Positions 7,243 to 15,582 of a stretch of 64,000 nt of DNA are shown here, piece after piece. Positions within the stretch are counted from its first letter, which is position 1. Each line of letters begins with the position of its first letter. A program made the position numbers and the translations under genes. Source of the stretch: Kitasatospora aureofaciens. GTDB lineage: Bacteria > Actinomycetota > Actinomycetes > Streptomycetales > Streptomycetaceae. The notes below the pieces were generated by a model. That model was not told where the DNA came from. It made no database searches and saw nothing but the letters and a program-made list of their open reading frames with translations. Location: assembly GCF_001188955.3 (NCBI RefSeq), contig NZ_JPRF03000012.1, positions 124,001 through 188,000 on the forward strand. Reading direction: 5' to 3'.

Positions 7243-9977
7243 AGCCGCCGGCTCGCGGCCACGGCCTGCTCGGCCCAGTGCACGGCCTCGGCCGGGCGGC
7301 CGCTGTCGAGATGGCACTCGGCGATGTGGATCAGGGCCCCGGGCTCGAACGCGGGCAAGCCCTGGGCTCGGGCCAGCGTCAGCACCTGCTCGTGCAGGGG
7401 GAGCGCGCGCTCGGGGTCGCCCATGCCGCGTGCCGTTCGGCCGACCGAGTGCAGCGCGTAGAGCTCGCCGAGCGGATCCCCGAGGGCTCGGAACAGCGTC
7501 AGGCTCTGCTCGGCGGCGCGTCCCGCGGCCTCGGTTTCGCCGCAGACGAGATGCCAGATGACGCTGGTGGCCAGGGCGTTGGCCTTGGTCCACGCGCTGC
7601 CGCAGTCGTCCGCGAGGCGGATCGTCTCGTCGTGGAGGGCGAGTGCCTCCCGGGGGCGCTGCTGCCGGTTGGCGATCATGGCGCGGACGTTGGTGATCTC
7701 GGCCAGCACCGGAAGGTCCCGGCAGACGCCGGCCTGTTCGGCAGCCCGGCCGGAGACGGTCTCGGCCTCGTCCAACTCCGCCAGTTGCAAGAGGCCGCCG
7801 CCGAGCATGTAGCCGGCCCGGCCCTCGGCGCGCGTGTCCCCGTGAGCGGCGGCCAGTTGCACGGTGCGGCGGCAGACGCCGATGAGTTCGCGCCACAGGA
7901 AGCCGCTCTCCAGGTAGGGGTCGAGCGCGAGCAGCAGGTCGGCGACCATGACATGGGCGCCGGTGAGGTCGAGTGCCTGTCCGGCCAGGGCCAGCAGGTT
8001 GCCGCCCTCCTCGTCCAGCCAGTGGCGGCCGTCGGCTCGGTCGGCCACCGGCAGCCCGGGCACCGTCACTCGGGTGAGGACGTCCGGCACGGCGTGGCCC
8101 GGCCGTACCGCGCGGTACGCGTTGGCCGCCGTTGCCACGGCCTGGTCGACCATCCTGAGGACGAGCGCGGCCCGCTCCTCCTCCGGGTCGAGCTGCTCGG
8201 CCCGGCCCTGGGCGAACAGCCGCAGCAGATCGTGGTACCGGTACCGGTCGGGGGCCGGGGATTCCAGGAGACCGGCGTGGACCAGGGCGTCCAGGACGTC
8301 GAGGGCTGGCTGTTCCGCCAGTTCCAGGGCCGCGGCGGCGGCCGGCAGCGACAGGTCGGCCGTCTGCGGGACGGCGAGCAGCCGGAAGGCGCGCGCGGCG
8401 AGCGGAGGCAGTTGGTCATAGCTGAGCTGGAAGCACGCCTCGACGGCCAGATCGTGCAGGCTCAGCTCCGCCAGCCGCTGCCGCCGGTCGGCCAGGCGGT
8501 CGCGGACCGCGGCGAGCGACCAGTCCTGGCGGGCGGCGCTACGGGCGGCGATGATCCGGATGGCCAGCGGGAGGTGGCAGCAGGCGTCAAGCAGCTCGCG
8601 GGCGGCGTCGGGTTCGGCGTGGACCCGTCGCGGCCCGGCGATCCGGGCGAACAGTTCGAGCGCCTCGTCCGGTTCCAGGACGTCCAGGTCCACGTGCCGG
8701 GTGGGAGCCAGACCGAGCAGGCTGGTCCGGCTGGTGACCAGGACGGCACCGCGCTCGGACCCCGGCAGCAGCGGGCGCAGCTGGGCGAGGTCGCGGGCGT
8801 CGTCCAGCACGACCAGGACCCGGCGTTCGGCGAGCAGTGACCGGTACATCGCCGAACGCTCGTCGATCTGCTCGGGGATGGCGCTCTCGGCCACGCCCAG
8901 CGAGCGCAGGAAGTGGACCAGCACCGCGCCCGGCTCCATCGGATCGGGGCGGCCACCGCGCAGGTTGACGTACAGCTGCCCGTCGGTGAAACGGCTGCGC
9001 GCCCGCTGGGCGACATGGACGGCCAGCGCCGTCTTGCCGACGCCTCCCATGCCGGCCACCGCGATGACCGTGGGGGCGACCGCCGACGGCTCCTCCACCA
9101 GCAGCACCAGGGATTCGACCAGCTCCCGGCGCCCCGTGAACTCCGACGCATCGGCGGGCAGTTGCGCCGGGCGCGGACGGCTCGGCCGCTCCTGGCCGGC
9201 GCCGGGTGCGGTCGGTGCGGACAGGCCGGGGTCGCGTCGCAGGATGCGCTGGTGCAGGTCGCGCAGCGGAAGGGTCGGCTCGACCCCCAGCTCGGCGTCC
9301 AGAGTCCGGCAGGTGTCGGCAAACGCCGCCAGGGCCTCGGACCGTCGACCGCTGCGGTACAGCGCGGTCATCAGAAGGGCCGCGAGCCCTTCGTGTAGTG
9401 GGAACTCGCGTACCAGTGAGGAGAGTTCCTCCATCACCTCGACGTGCCGCCCCAGCGCCAGGTCGACGTCGAGCCGCTCGTGCACGACGGCGAACCGGCG
9501 CTGGGCGAGCCGCTCGCGCTGCCGCTCGGCGTGGGCACCGGGAACGCCCTCCAACGGCACACCCGTCTGAAGTTCCAGCGCCCGCCGCAGTCTCTCGGCC
9601 GCTTCCGCGAGGTCTCCCTCGGCCCGCAGCCGGGCCGCCTCCTGTGTCAGGTTCTGGAAGACGGCGAGATCCGTCGCGTCGGGGGGCAGCCGGAGGGCGT
9701 ACCCGCCGCCGGCCGAGACCAGCACCTGCGGCGCGGCACGGTCCCGCTCCAACACCGCGCGCAAGTTCGAGATGTGGTTGCGGATCGCGGCGACGGCCTG
9801 GTTCGGTGGCGCGTCGCCCCACAGTCCGTCGACCAGTTCCTCCGTGGTGACCGCACATCCAACGGCCGCCGCGAGAATGGCCAGCACCGCGCGCCGCTGG
9901 GCAGGGCCGAGCGCGAGTTCCTCGCCGTCCCGCCACGCCCGCACGGGGCCCAGCAGCGCTATTCGTACGTCCGTCAC
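7170..9977 (-). CDS. AfsR-like SARP regulator with NB-ARC and TPR domains
   Basis: 935 aa from a GTG preceded by GGAAG. The longer frame to 10100 adds sequence with no family match. Residues 1-90 are the OmpR-like winged helix of SARPs (VRIALLGPVRAW, LGPAQRRAVLAILA, TTEELVDGLWG). Residues 95-245 are the bacterial transcriptional activation domain. An NB-ARC ATPase follows with Walker A GMGGVGKTALAV near residue 310 and the QLRPLLPGSERGAVLVTSR region. The last third is TPR-like. The architecture is that of AfsR, an activator of antibiotic and developmental genes in Streptomyces that is controlled by Ser/Thr phosphorylation. The gene is divergent from a second SARP and convergent with the LAL gene, which it overlaps at the 3' end. 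Confidence 0.92.
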   Translation of the reverse strand: MTDVRIALLGPVRAWRDGEELALGPAQRRAVLAILAAAVGCAVTTEELVDGLWGDAPPNQAVAAIRNHISNLRAVLERDRAAPQVLVSAGGGYALRLPPDATDLAVFQNLTQEAARLRAEGDLAEAAERLRRALELQTGVPLEGVPGAHAERQRERLAQRRFAVVHERLDVDLALGRHVEVMEELSSLVREFPLHEGLAALLMTALYRSGRRSEALAAFADTCRTLDAELGVEPTLPLRDLHQRILRRDPGLSAPTAPGAGQERPSRPRPAQLPADASEFTGRRELVESLVLLVEEPSAVAPTVIAVAGMGGVGKTALAVHVAQRARSRFTDGQLYVNLRGGRPDPMEPGAVLVHFLRSLGVAESAIPEQIDERSAMYRSLLAERRVLVVLDDARDLAQLRPLLPGSERGAVLVTSRTSLLGLAPTRHVDLDVLEPDEALELFARIAGPRRVHAEPDAARELLDACCHLPLAIRIIAARSAARQDWSLAAVRDRLADRRQRLAELSLHDLAVEACFQLSYDQLPPLAARAFRLLAVPQTADLSLPAAAAALELAEQPALDVLDALVHAGLLESPAPDRYRYHDLLRLFAQGRAEQLDPEEERAALVLRMVDQAVATAANAYRAVRPGHAVPDVLTRVTVPGLPVADRADGRHWLDEEGGNLLALAGQALDLTGAHVMVADLLLALDPYLESGFLWRELIGVCRRTVQLAAAHGDTRAEGRAGYMLGGGLLQLAELDEAETVSGRAAEQAGVCRDLPVLAEITNVRAMIANRQQRPREALALHDETIRLADDCGSAWTKANALATSVIWHLVCGETEAAGRAAEQSLTLFRALGDPLGELYALHSVGRTARGMGDPERALPLHEQVLTLARAQGLPAFEPGALIHIAECHLDSGRPAEAVHWAEQAVAASRRLHDPGAEPVALGTLARSRAALNGD

Positions 9978-10249
9978 TGTCTTCCGTTCATCCTTCCGGG
10001 TCGTCGCGCCGGACGGGCCTGCCGCGGCGGGACGGCCCAACCTAGCCGCTGGCGGGTCCCGACTCCGAACAGTGCACCCGTCCGGCATGGGACAATCCAT
10101 CCGAAGCCGCCCGCACGGGGCACGCCCGGACCGAGGAGGAGGGGCGGGCGCGGACGGCCGCGGTGACGCACCACGGCGGCGTGGCGCTGATCCCCGTAAC
10201 CGGCACCGGACGGGGCCGGCAGGAGGCGGTGCCGGTCGGAGGGCGGGGC
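9978..10249. promoter_or_regulatory. Shared divergent promoter region of two SARP genes
   Basis: The 272-bp gap holds promoters for both SARPs. On the minus strand AACCTA at 10039-10044 reads TAGGTT, a good Streptomyces -10, with no recognisable -35 at the usual distance, as is common for activator-dependent promoters. The plus-strand promoter was not identified. Confidence 0.4.
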
Positions 10250-12043
10250 GTGGAAGGGCTGCGGATCTCGCTGCTCGGTCCGGTGCGGATCCGGTGCGGT
10301 GATCAGGAAGTCGCCGCCGGATCCCCGCAGCGACAGGCCGTACTGGCGGTCCTGGCCCTGCGGGCGCGGCAGGTCGTCACGGGCGATGAACTGGCCCGAC
10401 TGGTCTGGGGGGAGAGCGCGCCGCCCTCCGTCGGCGCGGTGGTGCGCAACCACATCTCACGCCTGCGGGCCGCGATCGGAGCCGACGGGGTCCTGGTGTC
10501 CCGGGCCGGCGGCTACGCCCTGGAGCTCGCGGACCTGGATCTGGACGCCGCGGAGTTCGACCTGCTGGCGGACGCGGCGGCTCGTCACCGGGGCCGCGGG
10601 GAGGCGGCCGCCGCCGTCGGGCGGTACCGCGAGGCGCTGGCGCTGTGGACGGGCACCGCCCTTTCCGGCGTTCCGGGCCCGAACGCGGAGCGGCAACGCG
10701 AGCGTCTCACCGGGCGACGTCTGACCGTTCTCGAAAGCTGCCTGGAACTCGAACTCGGCCTGGGCGGGCACGCGCGGGTGGTGGAGGAGCTGACCGCGCT
10801 GTGCGCCGAGTACCCGTTGCGCGAGAGCCTGCGGGGGCTGCTGATGACCGCCCTGTACCGCACCGGCCGGCAGGCGGAGGCGCTTGAGGCCTTCGCCGAC
10901 GCCCGCCGTGTCCTGGCCGACGAGCTGGGTGTCCAGCCAGGCCCCGATCTGCGGCGGTTGCAGCGGCGCATCCTGTGCGCCGATCCCGAACTCGCCCCGC
11001 TTTCCACTGCCGCCGGGCCGCCTGCCACCGGGACCGCGCACGAGCCGTTGCCGAGGGCCGGGGCGATGGCGGTGCCGGCCCAACTTCCCGCTGGGGCTGG
11101 GGACTTCACCGGTCGCGGCGCCGAGGTCGAGCTGATCGTGAGCGGTCTCACCGGCGACATCCCGTCAGGCGCGGCGGTGGTGGCGGTCTCGGGCCTCGTG
11201 GGTGTCGGCAAGACCACCCTGGCCGTGCGGGCCGCCCGGACCGTTCGCGCCGCCTTCGCCGACGGCCAGCTCTACGCGGATCTACACGGCACGCGGAGCG
11301 AGGCGGGTGAGCCCGCCGACGTGCTGGCAGGCTTCCTGCGCGCGCTCGGCGTGCCCGCGCAGGCGATCCCGGAGCAGTCGGTGGAACGTGCGGAGCTCTA
11401 CCGCGCCGTCCTCGCCGGGCGGCGCATCCTGGTCGTGCTCGACGGCGCCCGGGACGAGGAGCAGGTGCGCCCCCTCCTGCCGGGTGGCTCCTCCTGCGCC
11501 GTACTCGTCACCAGCCGCGCCCGCCTGACCGGGCTCGGCCCGTCGCTCGCGGTTCACCTCGGCCGCTTGGCCCCGCAGGAGGCGGTGGAGTTCCTGTCCG
11601 CCGTCGCGGGCCGCTCCCGGATCGCCGCCGAGCCGGCCGCAGCCGACGACGTCGCGGCGGCGTGCGGTTGTCTCCCGCTCGCGCTGCGCATCGCGGCCAC
11701 CAGGATCGTGGCCCGGCCCGCTTGGAGCATCGCCGCCTTCGCCGCCCGGCTGCGGGACGAGAACCGCCGGCTGAGCGAGTTGCGCGTCGGCGATCTCGCC
11801 GTCGAGACGGAGCTCCGTCTCGCCTGTCAGCAGTTGCCGGCCGAGCTCGCCGACGCCTTCCTGCGGCTCGCCGTCCTGCCCGACTGCTCGATCCCGGCGG
11901 CGGCCGCCGTGCTCGGCCTGGCGGAGGACTCCGTCGGCGGAATCCTGGAAGGGCTCGTTGACGCGGGGATGCTCGACCCCCCGGTCCATGGCCGCTACCG
12001 CTTCCATGACGTGGTACGGCTGTTCGCCCGAGCCGGGGCGTAG
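10250..12043 (+). CDS. Short SARP regulator: wHTH-BTAD-NB-ARC, no TPR
   Basis: 597 aa from GTG 10250, preceded by GGAGG at a 7-base spacing; a longer frame from 10163 adds non-homologous residues. It carries the SARP winged helix (LRISLLGPVRIRC, SPQRQAVLAVLAL), the BTAD domain to about residue 245, and an NB-ARC ATPase with Walker A GLVGVGKTTLAV near residue 315. Its sequence tracks the neighbouring 935-aa SARP up to YRFHDVVRLFA and then stops with TAG, so the whole TPR sensor third is absent. The bases after the stop do not translate into TPR-like sequence in any frame I checked. The protein is either naturally short or a truncation. Divergent from the full-length paralogue. Confidence 0.88.
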   Translation: MEGLRISLLGPVRIRCGDQEVAAGSPQRQAVLAVLALRARQVVTGDELARLVWGESAPPSVGAVVRNHISRLRAAIGADGVLVSRAGGYALELADLDLDAAEFDLLADAAARHRGRGEAAAAVGRYREALALWTGTALSGVPGPNAERQRERLTGRRLTVLESCLELELGLGGHARVVEELTALCAEYPLRESLRGLLMTALYRTGRQAEALEAFADARRVLADELGVQPGPDLRRLQRRILCADPELAPLSTAAGPPATGTAHEPLPRAGAMAVPAQLPAGAGDFTGRGAEVELIVSGLTGDIPSGAAVVAVSGLVGVGKTTLAVRAARTVRAAFADGQLYADLHGTRSEAGEPADVLAGFLRALGVPAQAIPEQSVERAELYRAVLAGRRILVVLDGARDEEQVRPLLPGGSSCAVLVTSRARLTGLGPSLAVHLGRLAPQEAVEFLSAVAGRSRIAAEPAAADDVAAACGCLPLALRIAATRIVARPAWSIAAFAARLRDENRRLSELRVGDLAVETELRLACQQLPAELADAFLRLAVLPDCSIPAAAAVLGLAEDSVGGILEGLVDAGMLDPPVHGRYRFHDVVRLFARAGA

Positions 12044-12236
12044 GGCGCTCCCGACGAGTACCTGCGACCGCCGGCTCCGCGCACCCTCATGGGGTGGTTG
12101 CGACAAGGCCACTCGGGGCGTGTGAAGAGGCGGGTCTTCGAGATGAGGGCTCAGCTGGCCCGGCTAGCACCGTCCTCACCGGCAGCGCGGACAAGCAGTC
12201 CCGGACTGCTGAGCGTCGGGCGCGGGGAGCCCGGAA

Positions 12237-12286
12237 GCCGCGTCAGCCTCCGGCGACCGGGTTCGATCACCGGAGGCTGACGCGGC
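12237..12286. terminator. Bidirectional hairpin terminator
   Basis: A perfect 17-bp stem (GCCGCGTCAGCCTCCGG at 12237-12253, complement at 12270-12286) with a 16-base loop lies between the convergent SARP and anchor A genes. It can end transcription from either side. The rest of the gap 12044-12329 shows no gene. Confidence 0.85.
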
Positions 12287-12329
12287 GAGCAGCCGAGAAC
12301 ACTCGGGCCGTGCGGGCCGGTTCGGCCGC

Positions 12330-13655
12330 TCAGGCCTTCCTGGCCGCCCTCCGCCGGGCGGCCAGCACGATCCCGCCGCCGGCCGCGAGGGCCACGCCGC
12401 CGCCGATCGCCAGCGGCAGCACCGGGCCGGAACCGGTGTGTGCCAGGCTGTCGCCCGTGCTCGACGGCGCCGACGGGCCGGCCGACGCGGATGGCGCGGC
12501 CGGCGCGGCGGAGGAGCGGGACGACGACGGACCCGGCGAGGCACTCGCACTCGTGCTCGGCTTGCCGGTGCCCGGAACGCCCGGGGTACCGGACGGGCCG
12601 GTCGTGGCGGACGGCGTCACCGGGGCGGTGGGCGAGCCGCTCGGCGTCACCGGCGGGACGGTCGGCGTACCGGTCGGGGTCGGCACCGTGGTGCCGGGCA
12701 GGCAGCCGGTGAACGGGTAGTGGTGGGTCTCCGCGCTGCCCTTGCCGGTCAGCGAGGCGGCGATCACCGAGCCGTTGACCGGACCGCCGCTGCCGAGGTC
12801 GAAGGCGGCGTTGGGCGCGAGCACCGTCCCGGCCCAGGCGGCCGCGCTGTTCTTGACCACCTTGGTCGCGCTGGGGAAGTTCCAGAGCAGCTTGGCCCGG
12901 ATCGCGCCGCCCGCCGCGCTCCGCAGCTTGTCGTCCAGCACGAAGGCCGACTTCTCCTCGTCCCACAGGTGGAAGTCGGTGGTTCCGGCCGCGGCCATGT
13001 CGTACGCGCCGCCGGTCACGTTGACGACGGTCACCGCGCCGGCCGGCACCTTGAGGTAGATCTCCTTGGCACCTTGGAGCGTGACCGCGTCGACGGTGAA
13101 ACTGTTGTACTTGGCGTCGCCGCCGGTGAAGGCCAGCTTGGGACCGTCCGCCTGGACGGTGGCGCCCGCGGTCTGCGGCACGGCGGCAAGCTCGGCGGCG
13201 GCGGAGCGCAGCTTCGCGAACTCGGCCTCGAAGTCGATCGGCGAGGCGCCCTGGGAGACGGCGCCGGCGTGGGCCTGGACGACCGCGCCGTCGGCCTTGG
13301 AGCCGTAGATGCCGTTGCCCTTCATCACCTGGGTGTTGTTGCCGGTGATCTTCCCGGCGACGACCAGCGCGTTCTTGCCGGGCAGGGCGTCGACCTCGGC
13401 GGCGGTGAGCTCCTGGCCGACCGAGAAGCCGCCGGTGAAGTTCGCGTTGCCGCCGACGGCGACGGCACCCTCTGCGTCGGGGGTGTGGGTGTCGTCGCCC
13501 TCGATGAACTCGCCGTAGAGGTTCGCGACCCCGAGGCTGCGGCACTCCTGATCGGCACCGACGGCACCGACGGCCTGGGCGGCCGGGGCGATCAGCCCGG
13601 CGAGTGCGAGCGAGCCACCGACCGCGAGCGCGGCGGCGGAAGTGAATATGCGCAT
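12330..13655 (-). CDS. Choice-of-anchor A surface protein with LAHTG sorting signal
   Basis: 441 aa. A Sec signal peptide covers about residues 1-28 (cleavage near AQA). The choice-of-anchor A domain spans about 38-320, with repeated features such as GAVAVGGNANFTGGFSVG and GSVIAAS. A Pro/Thr/Ser-rich stalk follows at about 325-400. The C terminus has LAHTG (12432-12446 on the plus strand), a hydrophobic helix and an RRRAARKA tail. LAXTG is the pentapeptide recognised by class E sortases of Streptomyces, so covalent cell-wall attachment is expected. No sortase gene is in the window. The anchor A domain is found in adhesin-like surface proteins; its ligand here is unknown. The neighbouring LPMO has the same C-terminal signal. 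Confidence 0.9.
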   Translation of the reverse strand: MRIFTSAAALAVGGSLALAGLIAPAAQAVGAVGADQECRSLGVANLYGEFIEGDDTHTPDAEGAVAVGGNANFTGGFSVGQELTAAEVDALPGKNALVVAGKITGNNTQVMKGNGIYGSKADGAVVQAHAGAVSQGASPIDFEAEFAKLRSAAAELAAVPQTAGATVQADGPKLAFTGGDAKYNSFTVDAVTLQGAKEIYLKVPAGAVTVVNVTGGAYDMAAAGTTDFHLWDEEKSAFVLDDKLRSAAGGAIRAKLLWNFPSATKVVKNSAAAWAGTVLAPNAAFDLGSGGPVNGSVIAASLTGKGSAETHHYPFTGCLPGTTVPTPTGTPTVPPVTPSGSPTAPVTPSATTGPSGTPGVPGTGKPSTSASASPGPSSSRSSAAPAAPSASAGPSAPSSTGDSLAHTGSGPVLPLAIGGGVALAAGGGIVLAARRRAARKA

Positions 13656-14328
13656 GTGCAGGATCTCCGCTTACGTGCGGGTGAGGAGTGGGAGCGGCCC
13701 GGAAAAAGTATGGACCAATCTGCATTCTTTCGGCCGGGCGGGTGAACAGTCAAGGCCACACTTGAGGGTGCGGCGAATAATAACCGTTCCTTAGTCCTTC
13801 CTTAATCCCGTTCGTTTCCTCCGAACACGGCACCCCGGCGGGAAGGTCAAGCCCGAGCCGGACACCAACGGTCCGGACGCCGGTGCGGACATGAAAATCC
13901 GCAGATCCGGGAAGCCGGCCGGCCGCCACTGAGATTGCGGCTCGCGGCCTTGATGCCCGGTGTGGGCAGCCGGGGCGTTACCGCCGGTCTGATCCTGTGC
14001 AGCGCGTCCCAGGGCCTCCGCCGCCCGCGCCGCGCGCAGCCCGGAAACCAGGGCCGGGGCTACTCCGCCCTCACCCCATAAAACACCTTGAAGTCATGTT
14101 TAAGAATGTCGCAAGAAGCCGAAATCCTCGCCTGTTCGGCGGTTTCGGCCCCGCAGTCCCGGATAGCATGAGCCGGCGGCGAGCGGGCGCGACCTGCTCC
14201 TGCGGCAGAAACGTCGCACCGAATTCCTCTCCCGGATATCCGTTTCGCGGTCCGGAACGGGTTCGGATCCGTATGTGCGACGCGCCGGGTCCGGCGGTTT
14301 CGAACTCCACTCCAGAAGGAGAACTGTC
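13656..14328. other. 673-bp divergent regulatory region
   Basis: This gap separates the anchor A gene (minus) from the LPMO gene (plus). It contains the TTCCTTA double-heptamer element at 13779-13825 and a candidate minus-strand promoter: TTGACT (AGTCAA at 13748-13753 on the plus strand), 18 bases, then AAGAAT. An A/T-richer stretch near 14085-14115 may hold the LPMO promoter. I saw no gene. Confidence 0.55.
13779..13825 (+). promoter_or_regulatory. TTCCTTA direct-repeat element, copy 1
   Basis: TTCCTTA occurs at 13787-13793 and again at 13798-13804, exactly 11 bp apart, inside a block nearly identical to 18367-18413 (28 of the first 29 positions). Heptamers one helical turn apart are the typical target of OmpR-type or SARP winged-helix proteins. 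Copy 1 lies 34 bp upstream of the anchor A -35 candidate, and also far upstream of the LPMO gene. Confidence 0.6.
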
Positions 14329-15405
14329 ATCAATTCACGACGCAACAGGGTCCTGGCGGTCGCCTGCGGCACCCTGCCGCTGCTGCTTCTCGGCATGGCC
14401 GGCAAGGCCCAAGCCCACGGTTCCATGCAGAACCCGATCAGCCGGGTCTACGGCTGCAACCTGGAAGGTCCGGAGCATCCCAAGTCGGCCGCCTGCCAGG
14501 CCGCCGTGGCGGCCAGCGGGACCCAGGCGTTCTACGACTGGATGGGGGTGAGGATCGGCGACGCGGCGGGCCGCCATCGCGAGCTCATTCCGGACGGCAA
14601 GCTGTGCAGCGCGGGCAACGACGAGTACAAGGGCCTCGACCTGCCTCGCGCGGACTGGGCCGCGACGTCCCTGCCGGCCAGCGGCAGTTTCACCTTCAGG
14701 TACCGCGGGACCGCCCCGCACCGGGGAAGCTTCGAGCTCTACGTCACCAAGGACGGCTACGACCCGACGAAGCCGCTGAAGTGGTCCGACCTGGAACCGA
14801 CTCCGTTCTACAAGGCCACGGACCCGTCCCTGGTGGACGGTTCGTACCAGATGACCGCGCAGCTGCCGAAGAAGCAGGGCCGGCACCTGATCTACGCGAT
14901 CTGGCAGCGGTCCGACAGTCCGGAGGCGTTCTACTCCTGTTCCGACGTCGTCTTCGGCGGGGCCGGTTCGAGCACCGCCCCGGGTACGGCGTCGAATCCG
15001 GGTACCGCGCCGGGCGCCGGCACGGCGCCGGGCAAGGGGTCGGGCCAGGGGGCCGGTTCCACCGCCGGTGCCGCCTCCGGCTCGGGCGGCACCTCGGGTA
15101 CGGGGGCGGGGGCCGGTGCGGCGAAGCCGTCGGCCGCCGGCTCGAACAGCGACATGGACATGAGCATGGATCACGGGTCGACCTCCTCGCCCGCCGGCGG
15201 CTCCGCCCAGTCGGGGGACACCTCACAGGCCGACAGCCAGACCGGAGTTGCCGCCGGGTCCACCCCGACCGACTCCAGCACCCAGCTGGCGCACACCGGT
15301 GGCTCGAACATCGTGCCGCTGACCGTCGGCGCGACCGCGGTGCTCGGCGCGGGTGGTGCGACGTTGTTCCTGGCCCGGCGCCGCCGGAGCCACCGCCGGG
15401 GATGA
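14329..15405 (+). CDS. AA10 lytic polysaccharide monooxygenase with LAHTG cell-wall anchor
   Basis: About 358 aa. Copper-dependent oxidative cleavage of chitin or cellulose is expected outside the cell. A signal peptide ends in KAQA and the mature chain starts with HGSMQNP, giving the N-terminal histidine of the copper brace. The second brace histidine fits TAPHRGSFELY and the axial phenylalanine fits EAFYSCSDVVF. The catalytic domain ends near residue 215. A Gly/Ala/Ser-rich linker contains the Met/His motif DMDMSMDHGS, then LAHTG (15286-15300), a hydrophobic helix and RRRRSHRRG. The start is unusual: AAGGAG at 14316-14321 lies 7 bases before ATC 14329, exactly where a start is expected; the nearest upstream in-frame start, GTG 14275, lacks a ribosome binding site. 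Confidence 0.88.
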   Translation: MNSRRNRVLAVACGTLPLLLLGMAGKAQAHGSMQNPISRVYGCNLEGPEHPKSAACQAAVAASGTQAFYDWMGVRIGDAAGRHRELIPDGKLCSAGNDEYKGLDLPRADWAATSLPASGSFTFRYRGTAPHRGSFELYVTKDGYDPTKPLKWSDLEPTPFYKATDPSLVDGSYQMTAQLPKKQGRHLIYAIWQRSDSPEAFYSCSDVVFGGAGSSTAPGTASNPGTAPGAGTAPGKGSGQGAGSTAGAASGSGGTSGTGAGAGAAKPSAAGSNSDMDMSMDHGSTSSPAGGSAQSGDTSQADSQTGVAAGSTPTDSSTQLAHTGGSNIVPLTVGATAVLGAGGATLFLARRRRSHRRG

Positions 15406-15582
15406 GCCGTACCGCGCGGACACCGCGGTGAGGCATCGGAAGCCCGTCCGTTGCGGGGTCGAGCGGCGCCCGCCCCCGCTACGAACGCAGTCGGCGCCCG
15501 ACCCCGCAATGCGCGCAGTGCTGGAACAGCGCCGTCGCGCCGGGCGCGACGGTCGGGCGCTCGGTCCGTCGTCGCGACCGCC

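Noticed and set aside
5593-7896. A 767-codon minus-strand frame opposite the LAL gene
   Set aside because: Arg/Pro/Gly-rich translation typical of a shadow frame in high-GC DNA; the plus strand carries clear domain motifs.
12151-13725. A 524-codon frame in the same strand as the anchor A gene
   Set aside because: A frame-shifted shadow of the anchor A gene with low-complexity Arg-rich sequence and no signal peptide.
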